Assembly (NCBI GenBank): GCA_040414495.1
Contig: JBEDUI010000044.1
Location: 1 to 53,050 of the forward strand
Length of the DNA stretch: 53,050 nt
From: DATAVB01 sp040414495
Lineage (GTDB): Bacteria; Actinomycetota; Actinomycetes; Mycobacteriales; QHCD01
Direction of reading: 5' to 3'
Position numbers and translations under genes: made by a program. Positions 32,775 through 41,643 of this stretch are shown piece after piece. The notes beneath the pieces were generated by a model that worked only from the letters and a program-made list of their open reading frames with translations, ran no database searches and was not told where the DNA came from. Each line of letters starts with the position of its first letter. The stretch's first letter is position 1.

Positions 32775-33767
32775 ATGCAGACTCGTCAGTTGGGCAACTC
32801 TGGGCCGGCGGTATCCCGGTTCGCGTTCGGAGCGATGACGTTCGGCGGGGTTACGGACGAGGCAACAGCGTACGAAATGCTGGATGTTTACGGCGAGGCC
32901 GGCGGAACGCTGATCGACACGGCCGACGTATATGAAGGAGGCACGTCAGAACGTATTGTGGGTCGCTGGCTGAAGGCCCGGCCGGGCGCGCGGGAGCGGG
33001 TCCTGATCGCGACCAAAGGCCGCCTGGGATTTCCCGGATCGAGCCTGGCGCCGGCGTATTTACGGACCGCGATCGACGCCAGCCTTTCCCGGCTGGGCGT
33101 TGATCACATCGACCTGTACCAATTGCACGGGCCCGACGACGAACACCCGGTCGACGAGATCGTCGAATTCCTCACCGAAATCGTCGCCTCGGGAAAGGCC
33201 CGGTACGTCGGTGTCAGCAATTTCGCCGGCTGGCAGGTGGCCAAGCTCGCGCGGTTGCTGGGGGAGGGACCGCTGATCTGCCAGCAGATCCAGTACAGCC
33301 TGCTGTCCCGCGCGGTCGAGTGGGAGCTGATGCCGGCCGCTATGGACGCGGGATTAGGAACGTTGCCATCCGGCCCGCTGGGACAGGGCTGGCTCACCGG
33401 GAAATACCGTCGCGACCAGCAACCGGCCGCCGGCACCCGGGTCGCCGAAACCGGGGATGAAACGAGCGAGGCGTGGCATCGGCGCAATACCGACGAGGTG
33501 TGGTCGATCGTTGACGTGCTGCGCGATGTCGCGCAGGCGCACGGTGTGACGCCGGGCCAAGCCGCGCTGGCCTGGGTCGCCGACCGTCCTGGCGTCACCG
33601 CGCCGATCTTCGGGGCGCGTACGGTCGCGCAGCTACGTGAGTCGCTCGCCGCGGCCGCGCTGCACCTCGATGAGAAGGCGACCACCCGACTCACCGAGAT
33701 CAGCGCACCGGTGACCCCGAATTACCCGTACCAGATGATTAAGCGACTCGGGGCGATGCACGGCTGA
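32775..33767 (+). CDS. Aldo/keto reductase
   Basis: A 330-residue NADPH-dependent (beta/alpha)8 oxidoreductase. The catalytic tetrad is visible as Asp and Tyr in IDTADVYEGGTSE, Lys in LIATKGR and His in LYQLHGPD. The C-terminal cofactor segment is APIFGARTVAQLRESL. AAGGGGAG lies 5 nt before the ATG at 32775. It is the last gene of the plus-strand oxidoreductase series. Confidence 0.92.
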   Translation: MQTRQLGNSGPAVSRFAFGAMTFGGVTDEATAYEMLDVYGEAGGTLIDTADVYEGGTSERIVGRWLKARPGARERVLIATKGRLGFPGSSLAPAYLRTAIDASLSRLGVDHIDLYQLHGPDDEHPVDEIVEFLTEIVASGKARYVGVSNFAGWQVAKLARLLGEGPLICQQIQYSLLSRAVEWELMPAAMDAGLGTLPSGPLGQGWLTGKYRRDQQPAAGTRVAETGDETSEAWHRRNTDEVWSIVDVLRDVAQAHGVTPGQAALAWVADRPGVTAPIFGARTVAQLRESLAAAALHLDEKATTRLTEISAPVTPNYPYQMIKRLGAMHG

Positions 33768-34716
33768 TATCACTGCGACGGTGCACGTGCTACCTGCCTG
33801 GTGGGGCGTGTACGTCTCTGGTGGCGACCGCGTGGCCGAGATGGTGGGTGCGGCACTAATTTCGAACAATGAGCCGACCCAGGAAGCGAAATCCGCGCTG
33901 GTCACCGTAGCCGCGAGTGAGTCTTGTTATGCAACCGTCAACCGAGACGCGAGGCTGGCCTTCGAATCAACCGATAAACCCGCATTTCCGCGAGCAAATA
34001 TCGGTTTGGGCCCGGTCAATTGGCTGTTGGATCTCAACCGACTTGCCGCATACAACTGACCGGAACGTGGCGCTGCGCGGGCGCGAGGGGGGCACGCGCC
34101 CGCGCAGCGGGCGGGCCACACAGACCCCGGGGGTAGGTCGGTGGCCCCATGGGGGATGGATCTGGAGCGGTTTGGGGTTACCGCACCGGCGAGCCATCCC
34201 GACGTCACGTATGTCAAAGTCCGAAAGAGAAGTCCGTACCGCGGAGGATCCACATTGGGCTGAATTGGTGACGACGGACGCCTTTCCGTTCATGACCGAA
34301 GAAATCCGTCGCATTGTCGCGCGGAGCACAGGTGAACACCATGGCCGGCCTCCCTCAGTAAGCAGGAGGCGGATTGACGCGGCGAACCGCTCGACTCCAG
34401 CCCGCTGATCAGCATGCGGAAAGGGGGTTGCGGCGTCCGGTTGAACCGCGACGTGATAACCGTACTACTCGGCCGGCGTACCGCAATGCCGAAGCGCCGA
34501 GAGCCATCGCGACGACGCAGGAGCCAGGACTTCGCGGGCGATATCGACCGGCTGGGTGTGCGTGTCATCGGTGGTGGTGTCCTGTCCGGGAAAAGCATCG
34601 ACAGGTACGGGCCGGCCAGTTCGTCGCGATCGTATTTCCGGATTGGCGGCCTGGATCCGCAGATCGGTGACCGGTAGGCGTCCGATTATGGCTGCCGTGC
34701 CGGGGGTCGGACCGAA
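33768..34716. other. 949-bp stretch without a recognisable gene
   Basis: Several frames of 65 to 163 codons are open on the plus strand (for example 33781-34059, 34211-34408 and 34414-34677) but none has a family resemblance, a good ribosome binding site, or a coherent amino-acid composition. A very strong hairpin lies at 34071-34109. The region may hold decayed genes, or a small gene I cannot recognise. Confidence 0.45.
34071..34109. terminator. Very strong hairpin
   Basis: A perfect 15-bp stem (CGCTGCGCGGGCGCG / CGCGCCCGCGCAGCG) closes a 9-nt G-rich loop. It may terminate the upstream oxidoreductase series or a small transcript. Confidence 0.55.
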
Positions 34717-35982
34717 TCACGTCTGGTCGAGGTTGTCGTGGCTGGCCGTGAGGGCGCGGGCGACATCGACCAGTTTGATGTTGAGATCCTGGGATGTGCG
34801 GCGCAACAGGTCGAACGCTTCGTCAGCGGAAATGCCGCGCCGATTCATCAAGATGCCTTTGGCCTGGCCGATGATGTCGCGGGTTTCGATGGCCCGGCTC
34901 AGGTTGGCGCCACGCAGATCGGCCAGCTCGCTGGTGCGGGCGTGCGCCAGGGCCAGGGAGCCATGAGTGGCCAGTAACAGCGCCGAATGCCGGTCGGCCC
35001 GGGTAAAGCCGGCCGAGCCGCGCGAATAGATGGTCAACGCCCCCGAGATACCCGCCGATCCGGTCGCCGGGAGCAGACGGGCGCAGATGATCGCCCGGTA
35101 CCCGTGTCCACTTGCGACAGTCGCGAACCTGGGCCAACGCTTTTCGGCTCCCAGATCGTCGCTGCTGACGTATCGCGGGCCGCCCGGACGAACCGCGTCC
35201 AGCACGGGACCTTCGCCGGCGTCGTTTTGCACCTCGTCCAGCTCGGCCGCGACCTCGTCCGTCCGAGTCGCGGTGAGCAACGTGCCATCGGGCGCTCGCA
35301 CGGTCACGCTGATCAGATCAGCACCGGGAACGATCAGCGTGGTGGCCTCGACGATCTCCTGCAGCGCGGCGGCGACGGTGGTGGTGCCGAGCAACGCCCC
35401 GGTCAACGACTCCAGTTGGTCAAGCAACGGGACGATTTCGGCGTCATTGTCCGGCACTGAATTCTCGGTGCGCTCGGGCTTGCGGGCGGGCACGCCTGGA
35501 TTATCACTGGCCGCATTGAGGAAACCAGGTGTGCTGAAAAGAAACGACCCCGGCGGTACGGGCTCCCGGCCGCACAGCGTCAATGCCGGCCGGCGGAACG
35601 CCAACCGCACCCCGCCGATCGACACTCTGCTCGCGGCGGCGATCTCGGCGATGCTCAAGTCCCGGTCGGGACTGCCCTCGATGAACGCGATTGTCCGGCG
35701 CACGGTCCGCGAGTGGGCGTCGTGGCGATCCTCGATCGTGGGATCGAGCAGGGCGGCGGTGTTCACGACGCTGTTTGCGACGCTGTTTGCCGCAAGCAAC
35801 CCCTGATCCATGACGGTGGCGTTCTGCACCGCGGCTGGGACAGTGGGTTCGGGCGGCGAGGTCAGGAATATTCCGCCGGGTACCTCCCGGCCCCAATTGC
35901 AGCGGTAATGGCCGAACATAGAGCCGCCCAGCGGTTGGGCGCCAATGTGGAACGACAGGCCGTCGATGAGCTGCGGCGCCAT
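34717..35982 (-). CDS. GAF-ANTAR regulator with an AraC-like helix-turn-helix relic
   Basis: 421 residues. The C-terminal half is a standard GAF-ANTAR antiterminator: GAF at about 180-335 and ANTAR at about 350-415 (ETRDIIGQAKGILMNRRGIS, then EAFDLLRRTSQDLNIKLVDV), which binds nascent RNA. The N-terminal half is unusual: residues 90-131 (RTVRRTIAFIEGSPDRDLSI, then EIAAASRVSIGGVRLAFRR) read like the first half of an AraC-type DNA-binding domain that breaks off abruptly. Usual GAF-ANTAR proteins are about 240 residues, so this looks like a fusion after a deletion. The ATG at 35982 has GGAGAGG 4 nt upstream, so the chimera is probably made; internal GTG codons could also start the short form. 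Confidence 0.75.
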   Translation of the reverse strand: MAPQLIDGLSFHIGAQPLGGSMFGHYRCNWGREVPGGIFLTSPPEPTVPAAVQNATVMDQGLLAANSVANSVVNTAALLDPTIEDRHDAHSRTVRRTIAFIEGSPDRDLSIAEIAAASRVSIGGVRLAFRRPALTLCGREPVPPGSFLFSTPGFLNAASDNPGVPARKPERTENSVPDNDAEIVPLLDQLESLTGALLGTTTVAAALQEIVEATTLIVPGADLISVTVRAPDGTLLTATRTDEVAAELDEVQNDAGEGPVLDAVRPGGPRYVSSDDLGAEKRWPRFATVASGHGYRAIICARLLPATGSAGISGALTIYSRGSAGFTRADRHSALLLATHGSLALAHARTSELADLRGANLSRAIETRDIIGQAKGILMNRRGISADEAFDLLRRTSQDLNIKLVDVARALTASHDNLDQT

Positions 35983-36003
35983 GATGCCTCTCCCCGTGCG
36001 CAC

Positions 36004-36434
36004 GGCGTGACTCTTGCCGTACAGCTAGTAGGAAACGCACGGCATAGCCCTACCTTGCAGCGTAGGCGATTTGGCGACGGCCGTGGAGGGTTAATGAGCG
36101 AATCGTCCGCCCGCAGATTCATCGGAATTTGCCGGGGCCATTTGTGTTTGCGCCATACAACGACCGGCTTGACCAGATAGGTCCGCGGGAGCGGGGAATC
36201 TGCGATGAGATCTGTGTCGGCTGGCAGAACTAGCTGGTCGAATTTGGCCGTGATTCTCGCCGTAATTCGGTATGGATACCGTGTGACTCGCACGGTCGCC
36301 TGGGTCGTGTCCAGTGTGGACGGCGATTCGTCGGTCTGGCAGCGGTACTCGAATTCCCGCGTCAACGTTCGCGCGGGACGGACCATTCCGAGCCCTGTTT
36401 GGATGCGGGCAACTGCCTCCAGTTTCCGAAAGGC
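36004..36434. other. Intergenic stretch without a convincing gene
   Basis: Divergent spacer between the ANTAR and MerR genes. A minus-strand frame reading out of 36386 has a plausible composition for about 85 residues but no start signal or family match, so I do not call it. Confidence 0.45.
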
Positions 36435-36465
36435 TTGACCTTCGGGTTACCCAAGGCTTCATAGT
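36435..36465 (+). promoter_or_regulatory. MerR-type promoter with 19-bp spacer and operator
   Basis: TTGACC (36435-36440) and CATAGT (36460-36465) are 19 bp apart, the over-long spacing that MerR proteins act on. Between them, CCTT-c-GGGT and ACCC-AAGG form an interrupted inverted repeat. The likely transcription start, about 7 nt after the -10, coincides with the GTG start codon at 36472, so the mRNA may be leaderless. Confidence 0.7.
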
Positions 36466-36471
36466 GGACCT

Positions 36472-37581
36472 GTGGCGGATGACGGGTTGATCATGATTGG
36501 CCGGTTTGCGCGCCTGGCCGGTGTATCGGTCCATGCGCTACGGCACTACGACGAGGTCGGGCTGCTCGTTCCCGCCGACGTCGACCCGGCGACCGGATGG
36601 CGTCGGTATCGGTGGGAACAGCTACACGACGCGCGATTGATTCAGGCCCTGCGGTGGGTCGATCTGCCGATCGAGGACGTCCGGCGCATCCTCGCTCACG
36701 AGGATGCGCATCAGGTGCTGGCCCGACATCGGGACGAACTCGAACGTCAACGCAGCCAAGTCGTCGCCCGAATAGCTGACGTGGATCGCTTCTTGGAGAA
36801 AGGGATCGCTATGCCGACAGTCCAGTCCGGTACCCGGCCGGTGCAGATCAGGCTCGCCGTCGACGATCCTTCGGCGGCCGTCGAGTTTTATCAGGAGGCG
36901 TTTGGGCTACGTTATGAGGTGGCCCGCCGAACCAGGACCGGCGACCATTCGACATTCATGTTCGGTGAGTACGGTCGGGACGATTTCTTTTTGCTGTGGC
37001 TGTTGGGTCCCGATCGCTGCGACCGGCCGGGTCCGGCGCGCTTCTCGCTGCTGGTCGAGGATCTGGACGCGTGTCATGCGCGGGCTCTGGCCGCGGGTGC
37101 GACCGAGGTTGCGGCTCCCTTTGACGCTGAGGGCATGCCGCGGTCCTCGGCCGTCCAGGACCCCAGTGGAAACCGGATCGGCCTGGCCCAGGGCTGGCCG
37201 TCATTTCGAGCCGGCGCCCGGCCGGTGCAGATCATGCTCGCGGTCGACGATCCCTCGGCGGCCGTCGATTTTTACCAGGAAGCATTCGACTTTCGTTATG
37301 AGGTAGCCCGGCGTACCACGAATGGCGACCACTCGGGATTCATCTTCGGTGAGTACGGTCGGGACGACTTCTTTTTGCTGTGGCTATTGGGGCCTGAGCG
37401 AAGTGATCGTCCCGGTCGGTCGAACTTCTCGTTGCTGGTCGAAGATCTGGATGCATATCACGCGCGGGCTCTGGCCGCGGGCGCGACCGAGCTTGCGGCT
37501 CCTTTTGACGCTGAGGGAATGCCACGTTCCTCGGCCATCGAGGACCCGAGTGGAAACCGCATCGGCCTGGCGCAAGGCTGA
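36472..37581 (+). CDS. MerR-type regulator fused to two tandem VOC domains
   Basis: 369 residues. A MerR winged helix (IGRFARLAGVSVHALRHYDE, then GLLVPADVDPATGWRRY) and coiled-coil linker occupy 1-112. Two vicinal-oxygen-chelate domains follow at 120-241 and 248-369, identical at 104 of 122 positions and offset by exactly 128 codons. VOC domains often bind drugs such as bleomycin or thiol conjugates, so the C-terminal half may be the ligand sensor or a sequestering trap. The closeness of the repeats points to a recent in-frame duplication. The GTG at 36472 fits the predicted transcription start; an ATG at 36493 is the alternative. It probably activates its own promoter. Confidence 0.88.
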   Translation: MADDGLIMIGRFARLAGVSVHALRHYDEVGLLVPADVDPATGWRRYRWEQLHDARLIQALRWVDLPIEDVRRILAHEDAHQVLARHRDELERQRSQVVARIADVDRFLEKGIAMPTVQSGTRPVQIRLAVDDPSAAVEFYQEAFGLRYEVARRTRTGDHSTFMFGEYGRDDFFLLWLLGPDRCDRPGPARFSLLVEDLDACHARALAAGATEVAAPFDAEGMPRSSAVQDPSGNRIGLAQGWPSFRAGARPVQIMLAVDDPSAAVDFYQEAFDFRYEVARRTTNGDHSGFIFGEYGRDDFFLLWLLGPERSDRPGRSNFSLLVEDLDAYHARALAAGATELAAPFDAEGMPRSSAIEDPSGNRIGLAQG

Positions 37582-37647
37582 TCTATCCAGTGATTGTGAT
37601 GCAACAGCTGTATCGGGCTGCCGCAAGCCTGCGGCTAGCATAGGAAT

Positions 37648-38079
37648 GTGCACGGCAAGCTCTCAGCGAGTCCGACGCCGCGCCAGCGTATCCAGCTTGA
37701 ATGCCAGCGAAGTGGCAATGAGGCGGTGGCCGTTGGCTGTTGCCGACTGATTGCGGGCGAGAACGTTGATGCTGACTTGATTCACGTGCTCGGCGGGGCC
37801 GGTGCGACCTACGTTATCGACAATGGGCCGGATTACTGGCTGCGGGTTTGGGGTACTCGCGGCCTTCTGTGGAATTGGCGCCGCCGGGCATTGCCGTCCG
37901 TGCGGCTGGCGCTGCGCGATGACGCGTGGCGGGTCCGCGAAATGGCGTGCAAAGTGGTCGCTCGGCATCAAATCGGTGATTTGCTGCAGTCTGTTGCGGA
38001 TCTACGCGACGATCCGATTCCCCGAGTGCGGACGGCCGCGACCCGAGCCGTCACCGTGCTCACCGCGTCCAGGGCTTAA
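37648..38079 (+). CDS. HEAT-repeat-like protein
   Basis: A 143-residue protein. Its C-terminal two thirds contain paired helices of the HEAT/PBS lyase-repeat kind (LPSVRLALRDDAWRVREMAC, then VADLRDDPIPRVRTAATRAV). The N-terminal part (residues 1-40) is less ordered. It is probably a small protein-binding scaffold. The GTG at 37648 is used with low certainty. It stands alone between the MerR-VOC and DUF222 genes. Confidence 0.65.
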   Translation: MHGKLSASPTPRQRIQLECQRSGNEAVAVGCCRLIAGENVDADLIHVLGGAGATYVIDNGPDYWLRVWGTRGLLWNWRRRALPSVRLALRDDAWRVREMACKVVARHQIGDLLQSVADLRDDPIPRVRTAATRAVTVLTASRA

Positions 38080-38343
38080 TCCTTGGAATACTTCGATCCT
38101 CGGCAATGGACGGCCTGCCGTGCGACAGTGCGGTGAGCCTGAGCCGCGCCGTGGCGCCGGCGGCTGGGTCGATAGAGAGCGTCGTGTAATTTAGGCTCTT
38201 AAGGTCCGGGGTCCCGTGTCGAGCACTTTCACCGCTGTGTTGGGCGATTGCGGGGTGTCGTTGTTCTGCGACTGGAAGTAATTCTTTTGTTCGGGTCGTT
38301 CTGGCGGCCGGTTTTGTCAGTGGGTGGCTCTAGAGTTTTGGGT

Positions 38344-39678
38344 ATGAGCAGCGCGACGCCTTTCGACCCGGATCCGATGGAGGCTGTCCTCGGGTTGATG
38401 AAAGCTGCTGCAGATCTGTTCGATAAGGCGGAGTTGTGGCGTTCGCGGGGTCCGAAGTTGGCCGATGCCATGGAACGATATGAACAGGAGATGCGGCGGT
38501 TCGAATATGGTCGGCTCCGTTTCGTGGCGGAGTGTTCTGTGCAAGATGTCGCTGGACAGGAAGCCGGTTTGACGACGGAGGCGTTTTTACAGGCGCGGTT
38601 ACGGTTGTCCCCAGGTGAGGCGAAGGCACGAGCGCGCTCGGCCCGCGAATTAGTTGGCACGGTCAGCGTCTCCGGTGAACTGGTCGAACCGGAGTTGCCG
38701 GCCACCGCTGCCGCTGCCTCTGAGGGCGCGCTTTCTGTGGAGCATGTAGGGGTCATCGGGCAGGCGATGAAGCAGTTGCCGCCGGCTGTCGGTGCGCGGG
38801 ACCGCGCCGAAGCGGAACAGTTTCTGGCGGAGCAGCCGCGGGAAATGGATCCACGTCGCGTTCGTATTTTAGCCCGTCGATTGCACGCGGTGCTCGATCC
38901 GGACGGCACCCTCGATGAAGACAAACCGACCCGACGGGAACTGGTATTCCGGCCTGATGTCGGCGGCATGGATTACGTGCGCGGCCGGCTCGATGCCGAA
39001 GCCTCCGCCACCGTGCAAGCCGCCCTCGGCGCCTTTGCCCAACCGCAGCCGGCGCAGGACGGCGTGCCCGACACGCGATCCGGCAGCCGCCGCGCGGCCG
39101 ACGCACTCGTCGAACTGTGCAGCCGCGCCCTCGCCGACGGCGGACTGCCCACCGTCGGCGGCGAAAAACCCCACGTCACCGTCACCATCGCGCTGGATGA
39201 CCTGCGCAGCAAGCACTCCGACGAGACGTTGCGGCGTCCCGGCACCGGAACGTTGGGCACCGGAGCCGCGATTACCGCCGAAGCCGCCCGGCGTATCGCC
39301 TGCGACGCCTCAATCATTCCGATCCTGCTCGGATCCCAAAGCGAACCGCTCGATATCGGTCGGGCCACCCGAACCATTCCGACGGGAATCCGCCGCGCCG
39401 TCGTCGCCCGCGATATTGGCTGTATCCACCCCGGCTGCACGGCACCGGCCGCCTGGTGCCAGACACATCACGTAAAACACTGGGCCGACGGCGGAGACAC
39501 GTCACTTCAGAATTTAGTTCTGCTCTGCCACAAGCATCATTGGATCGTGCACCACGAGGGCTGGCAAATCGTATTTCTCAAGGGAATTCCGTACGTCATT
39601 CCGCCACCAATCGTCGATCCGCGGCAACGACCGCGCCGCAACACCATGCAGGACCAACCCGGACTCCCGAGCGGATAG
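38344..39678 (+). CDS. DUF222 / HNH endonuclease-signature protein (13E12 type)
   Basis: A 444-residue protein of the multicopy actinobacterial 13E12-repeat family. The DUF222 helical region spans about residues 25-330. The C-terminal HNH module is seen in CIHPGCTAPAAWCQTHHVKH, WADGGDTSLQNLVLLCHKHH near 365-405, with two Cys and several His as zinc and catalytic ligands. Family members are abundant, sometimes mobile or repeat-associated, and their function is not settled. The start is the ATG at 38344; there is no clear ribosome binding site. I see no flanking repeats. Confidence 0.88.
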   Translation: MSSATPFDPDPMEAVLGLMKAAADLFDKAELWRSRGPKLADAMERYEQEMRRFEYGRLRFVAECSVQDVAGQEAGLTTEAFLQARLRLSPGEAKARARSARELVGTVSVSGELVEPELPATAAAASEGALSVEHVGVIGQAMKQLPPAVGARDRAEAEQFLAEQPREMDPRRVRILARRLHAVLDPDGTLDEDKPTRRELVFRPDVGGMDYVRGRLDAEASATVQAALGAFAQPQPAQDGVPDTRSGSRRAADALVELCSRALADGGLPTVGGEKPHVTVTIALDDLRSKHSDETLRRPGTGTLGTGAAITAEAARRIACDASIIPILLGSQSEPLDIGRATRTIPTGIRRAVVARDIGCIHPGCTAPAAWCQTHHVKHWADGGDTSLQNLVLLCHKHHWIVHHEGWQIVFLKGIPYVIPPPIVDPRQRPRRNTMQDQPGLPSG

Positions 39679-39866
39679 ATCTGGCTGCGGTGGAGAGTTG
39701 TGGGCCCAGGCGCGGTTAGACGCTCGGGGTCGAAATATGCTGCCCTCGGGCTGTCGTGCGCGCTATCTCGGTTCGAATGATCGACGCATGCGGGGCGTAG
39801 AGCGACCATCTGAGCATTCGCTGGGCTCACCGGGTGGTGCCGTGCGCTGGGTCTGATCGAGGAATA

Positions 39867-40811
39867 CTAGCGCCGCTGGTTGTCCCAGCGGTGCGGGTCG
39901 GCTTCGAGCGCCGCGCGGTCCCAGTGACCGAGCTCCGCGGCTGCCGTGTAAGTGGTCTGAAGAAACTCAAGCACCAGCTCGTCCGGGTTCGGCGCCGCGG
40001 CCACGGCTTCGTACGGCAAGAGAAATTGCCGGAATTCCTTGCTGTAGAAAGCCGCGGCGGGACCAGCGGAATGAGAAGCGTAACCACTTGGCTCGGGATA
40101 GGCGTACGAATAAAAAGCGCCTTCTTCGCCACCGCCGGGCCAGAATCCGCAGCTGGCCAATTCGTGCGAATAGCCTTCCACCATCACCCAGTCCGGGCAA
40201 TTCGGGGCACCGCCGGGATGCGGCGGGGCCGACCTTCCGGAGAACCTCGTACAGGCCAGATCGAGCCCACCCCAGAAGAAATGCACCGGACTCACCTTGC
40301 CGACAAACCGCGACCGGAACTGGCCGATTACCCGATCGGCCTGCAGCAGTTGACGCCAGAACAACTGCGTGGCTTCCGGGTCGTACGAGGCATGTTGGTC
40401 GTCCTGGTCGAAGGCGATCGCCGGGTCGACCTCGTTGGGTGTGGCCTGAATGCGGGTCTGGATTCCCAATTCGCGCAACGCGTCCATGGTTTCGGAATAG
40501 AACTGGGCCACCGGCTTCGGCTCCAACGGCACGTGACGCTCGTTGCCGTCGCTGGCGCGCACATGCAGTTGATGTGAGACGAAATCGAACTCGATGTCGA
40601 ATGCGCCGGTTCCGTACGGAATTGCGGAGGTCGTCAACCCGCGCGGACTGAGGTACAACGTGACCTGCCACCAATGGTTGAGCAACGGTGCGTGCGCTAG
40701 CCGGATCTTGCCGACGATCTGCGTCCACATGTGCAGCGTCTCGCGCGTCCCGGTCCAGTCCGACACCCGGAGCCGGGGCCACGCCGCCGTCTGCTGAATC
40801 TGTTCTGTCAT
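39867..40811 (-). CDS. DUF5996 family protein
   Basis: A 314-residue protein beginning MTEQIQQTAAWPRLRVSDW. It carries the conserved family segments TRETLHMWTQIVGKIRLA, HWWQVTLYLSPRGLTT and VHFFWGGLDLACTRFSGR. The family is widespread in actinobacteria and proteobacteria and has no defined function. The ATG at 40811 is chosen because the longer open frame to 41309 runs antisense through the RNase PH gene. It is divergent from RNase PH with about 100 bp between. Confidence 0.85.
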   Translation of the reverse strand: MTEQIQQTAAWPRLRVSDWTGTRETLHMWTQIVGKIRLAHAPLLNHWWQVTLYLSPRGLTTSAIPYGTGAFDIEFDFVSHQLHVRASDGNERHVPLEPKPVAQFYSETMDALRELGIQTRIQATPNEVDPAIAFDQDDQHASYDPEATQLFWRQLLQADRVIGQFRSRFVGKVSPVHFFWGGLDLACTRFSGRSAPPHPGGAPNCPDWVMVEGYSHELASCGFWPGGGEEGAFYSYAYPEPSGYASHSAGPAAAFYSKEFRQFLLPYEAVAAAPNPDELVLEFLQTTYTAAAELGHWDRAALEADPHRWDNQRR

Positions 40812-40914
40812 CGCGACTCGCAGGTTGCAGTTGGGGTACTCGATGCTCCGTACATTGAAGCAGCGCGCCGGGGCGGGCACGGCGCCATGTGGCAGACCCA
40901 ATATGGTCAGGCCC

Positions 40915-41643
40915 ATGAGCCGACCCGACGGGCGTACCCCCGACCAACTCCGTGACGTCACGATTGTCCGTGGCTGGCAACGCTGGGCCGAGGGCTCGGC
41001 GCTGATCGACTGCGGCAACACCCGCGTGCTGTGTGCGGCCAGCGTGACCGAGGGCGTGCCGCGGTGGCGCAAGGGCAGCGGGCTGGGCTGGGTGACGGCC
41101 GAGTACGCCATGCTGCCGCGCTCGACCAATACCCGCAGCGACCGCGAATCGGTCAAGGGCCGCATTGGCGGCCGTACCCATGAAATCAGCCGTCTCATCG
41201 GCCGTTCCCTGCGCGCCACCATCGACTTGTCGGCCCTGGGCGAGAACACGATCGCGATCGACTGCGATGTTCTGCAGGCCGACGGTGGTACTCGTACGGC
41301 CGCGATCACGGGCTCCTACGTGGCGCTCTCCGATGCGATCAGTTGGTTGGCCACACGCGGTTCGCTGGCCAAGCCGAACCCGCTCGCGACCTCGATCTCC
41401 GCGGTCAGTGTCGGCGTGATCGACGGTGAGCCGCGGCTGGATCTGTGTTACGAGGAGGACGTTCGCGCCGACACCGACATGAACGTCGTCTGCACCGCCA
41501 CCGGGGAATTCGTCGAAGTGCAGGGCACGGCCGAGGGCGCGACGTTCGATCGGTCCACATTGGACAAACTGCTGGATCTCGCGGTCGCCGGTTGCGATGA
41601 GCTGCGATCGATCCAGCTCGCTGCGCTCGGCCAGTCGTCGTGA
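40915..41643 (+). CDS. rph: Ribonuclease PH
   Basis: A 242-residue phosphorolytic 3'-to-5' exoribonuclease that trims tRNA 3' ends. It begins MSRPDGRTPDQLRDVTIVRG and carries the conserved EYAMLPRSTNTR phosphate-binding region and CDVLQADGGTRTAAITG active-site segment. The length is typical of the hexameric enzyme. It overlaps rdgB by 4 nt, the standard actinobacterial rph-rdgB pair, so the assignment is secure. Confidence 0.96.
   Translation: MSRPDGRTPDQLRDVTIVRGWQRWAEGSALIDCGNTRVLCAASVTEGVPRWRKGSGLGWVTAEYAMLPRSTNTRSDRESVKGRIGGRTHEISRLIGRSLRATIDLSALGENTIAIDCDVLQADGGTRTAAITGSYVALSDAISWLATRGSLAKPNPLATSISAVSVGVIDGEPRLDLCYEEDVRADTDMNVVCTATGEFVEVQGTAEGATFDRSTLDKLLDLAVAGCDELRSIQLAALGQSS

Noticed and set aside
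33781..34059. 92-codon GTG-start frame ending just before a strong hairpin
   Set aside because: No family, no ribosome binding site; the position before a hairpin alone is not enough.
34414..34677. 87-codon ATG-start frame
   Set aside because: Composition is basic and irregular and I find no homology or signal; left as unassigned.
35862..36386. 174-codon minus-strand frame between the ANTAR and MerR genes
   Set aside because: Its 3' half is a shadow of the ANTAR gene and the start region has no translation signals, though the first 85 residues look moderately protein-like.
40812..41309. Upstream extension of the DUF5996 frame
   Set aside because: It runs antisense through RNase PH; the family begins at the ATG at 40811.
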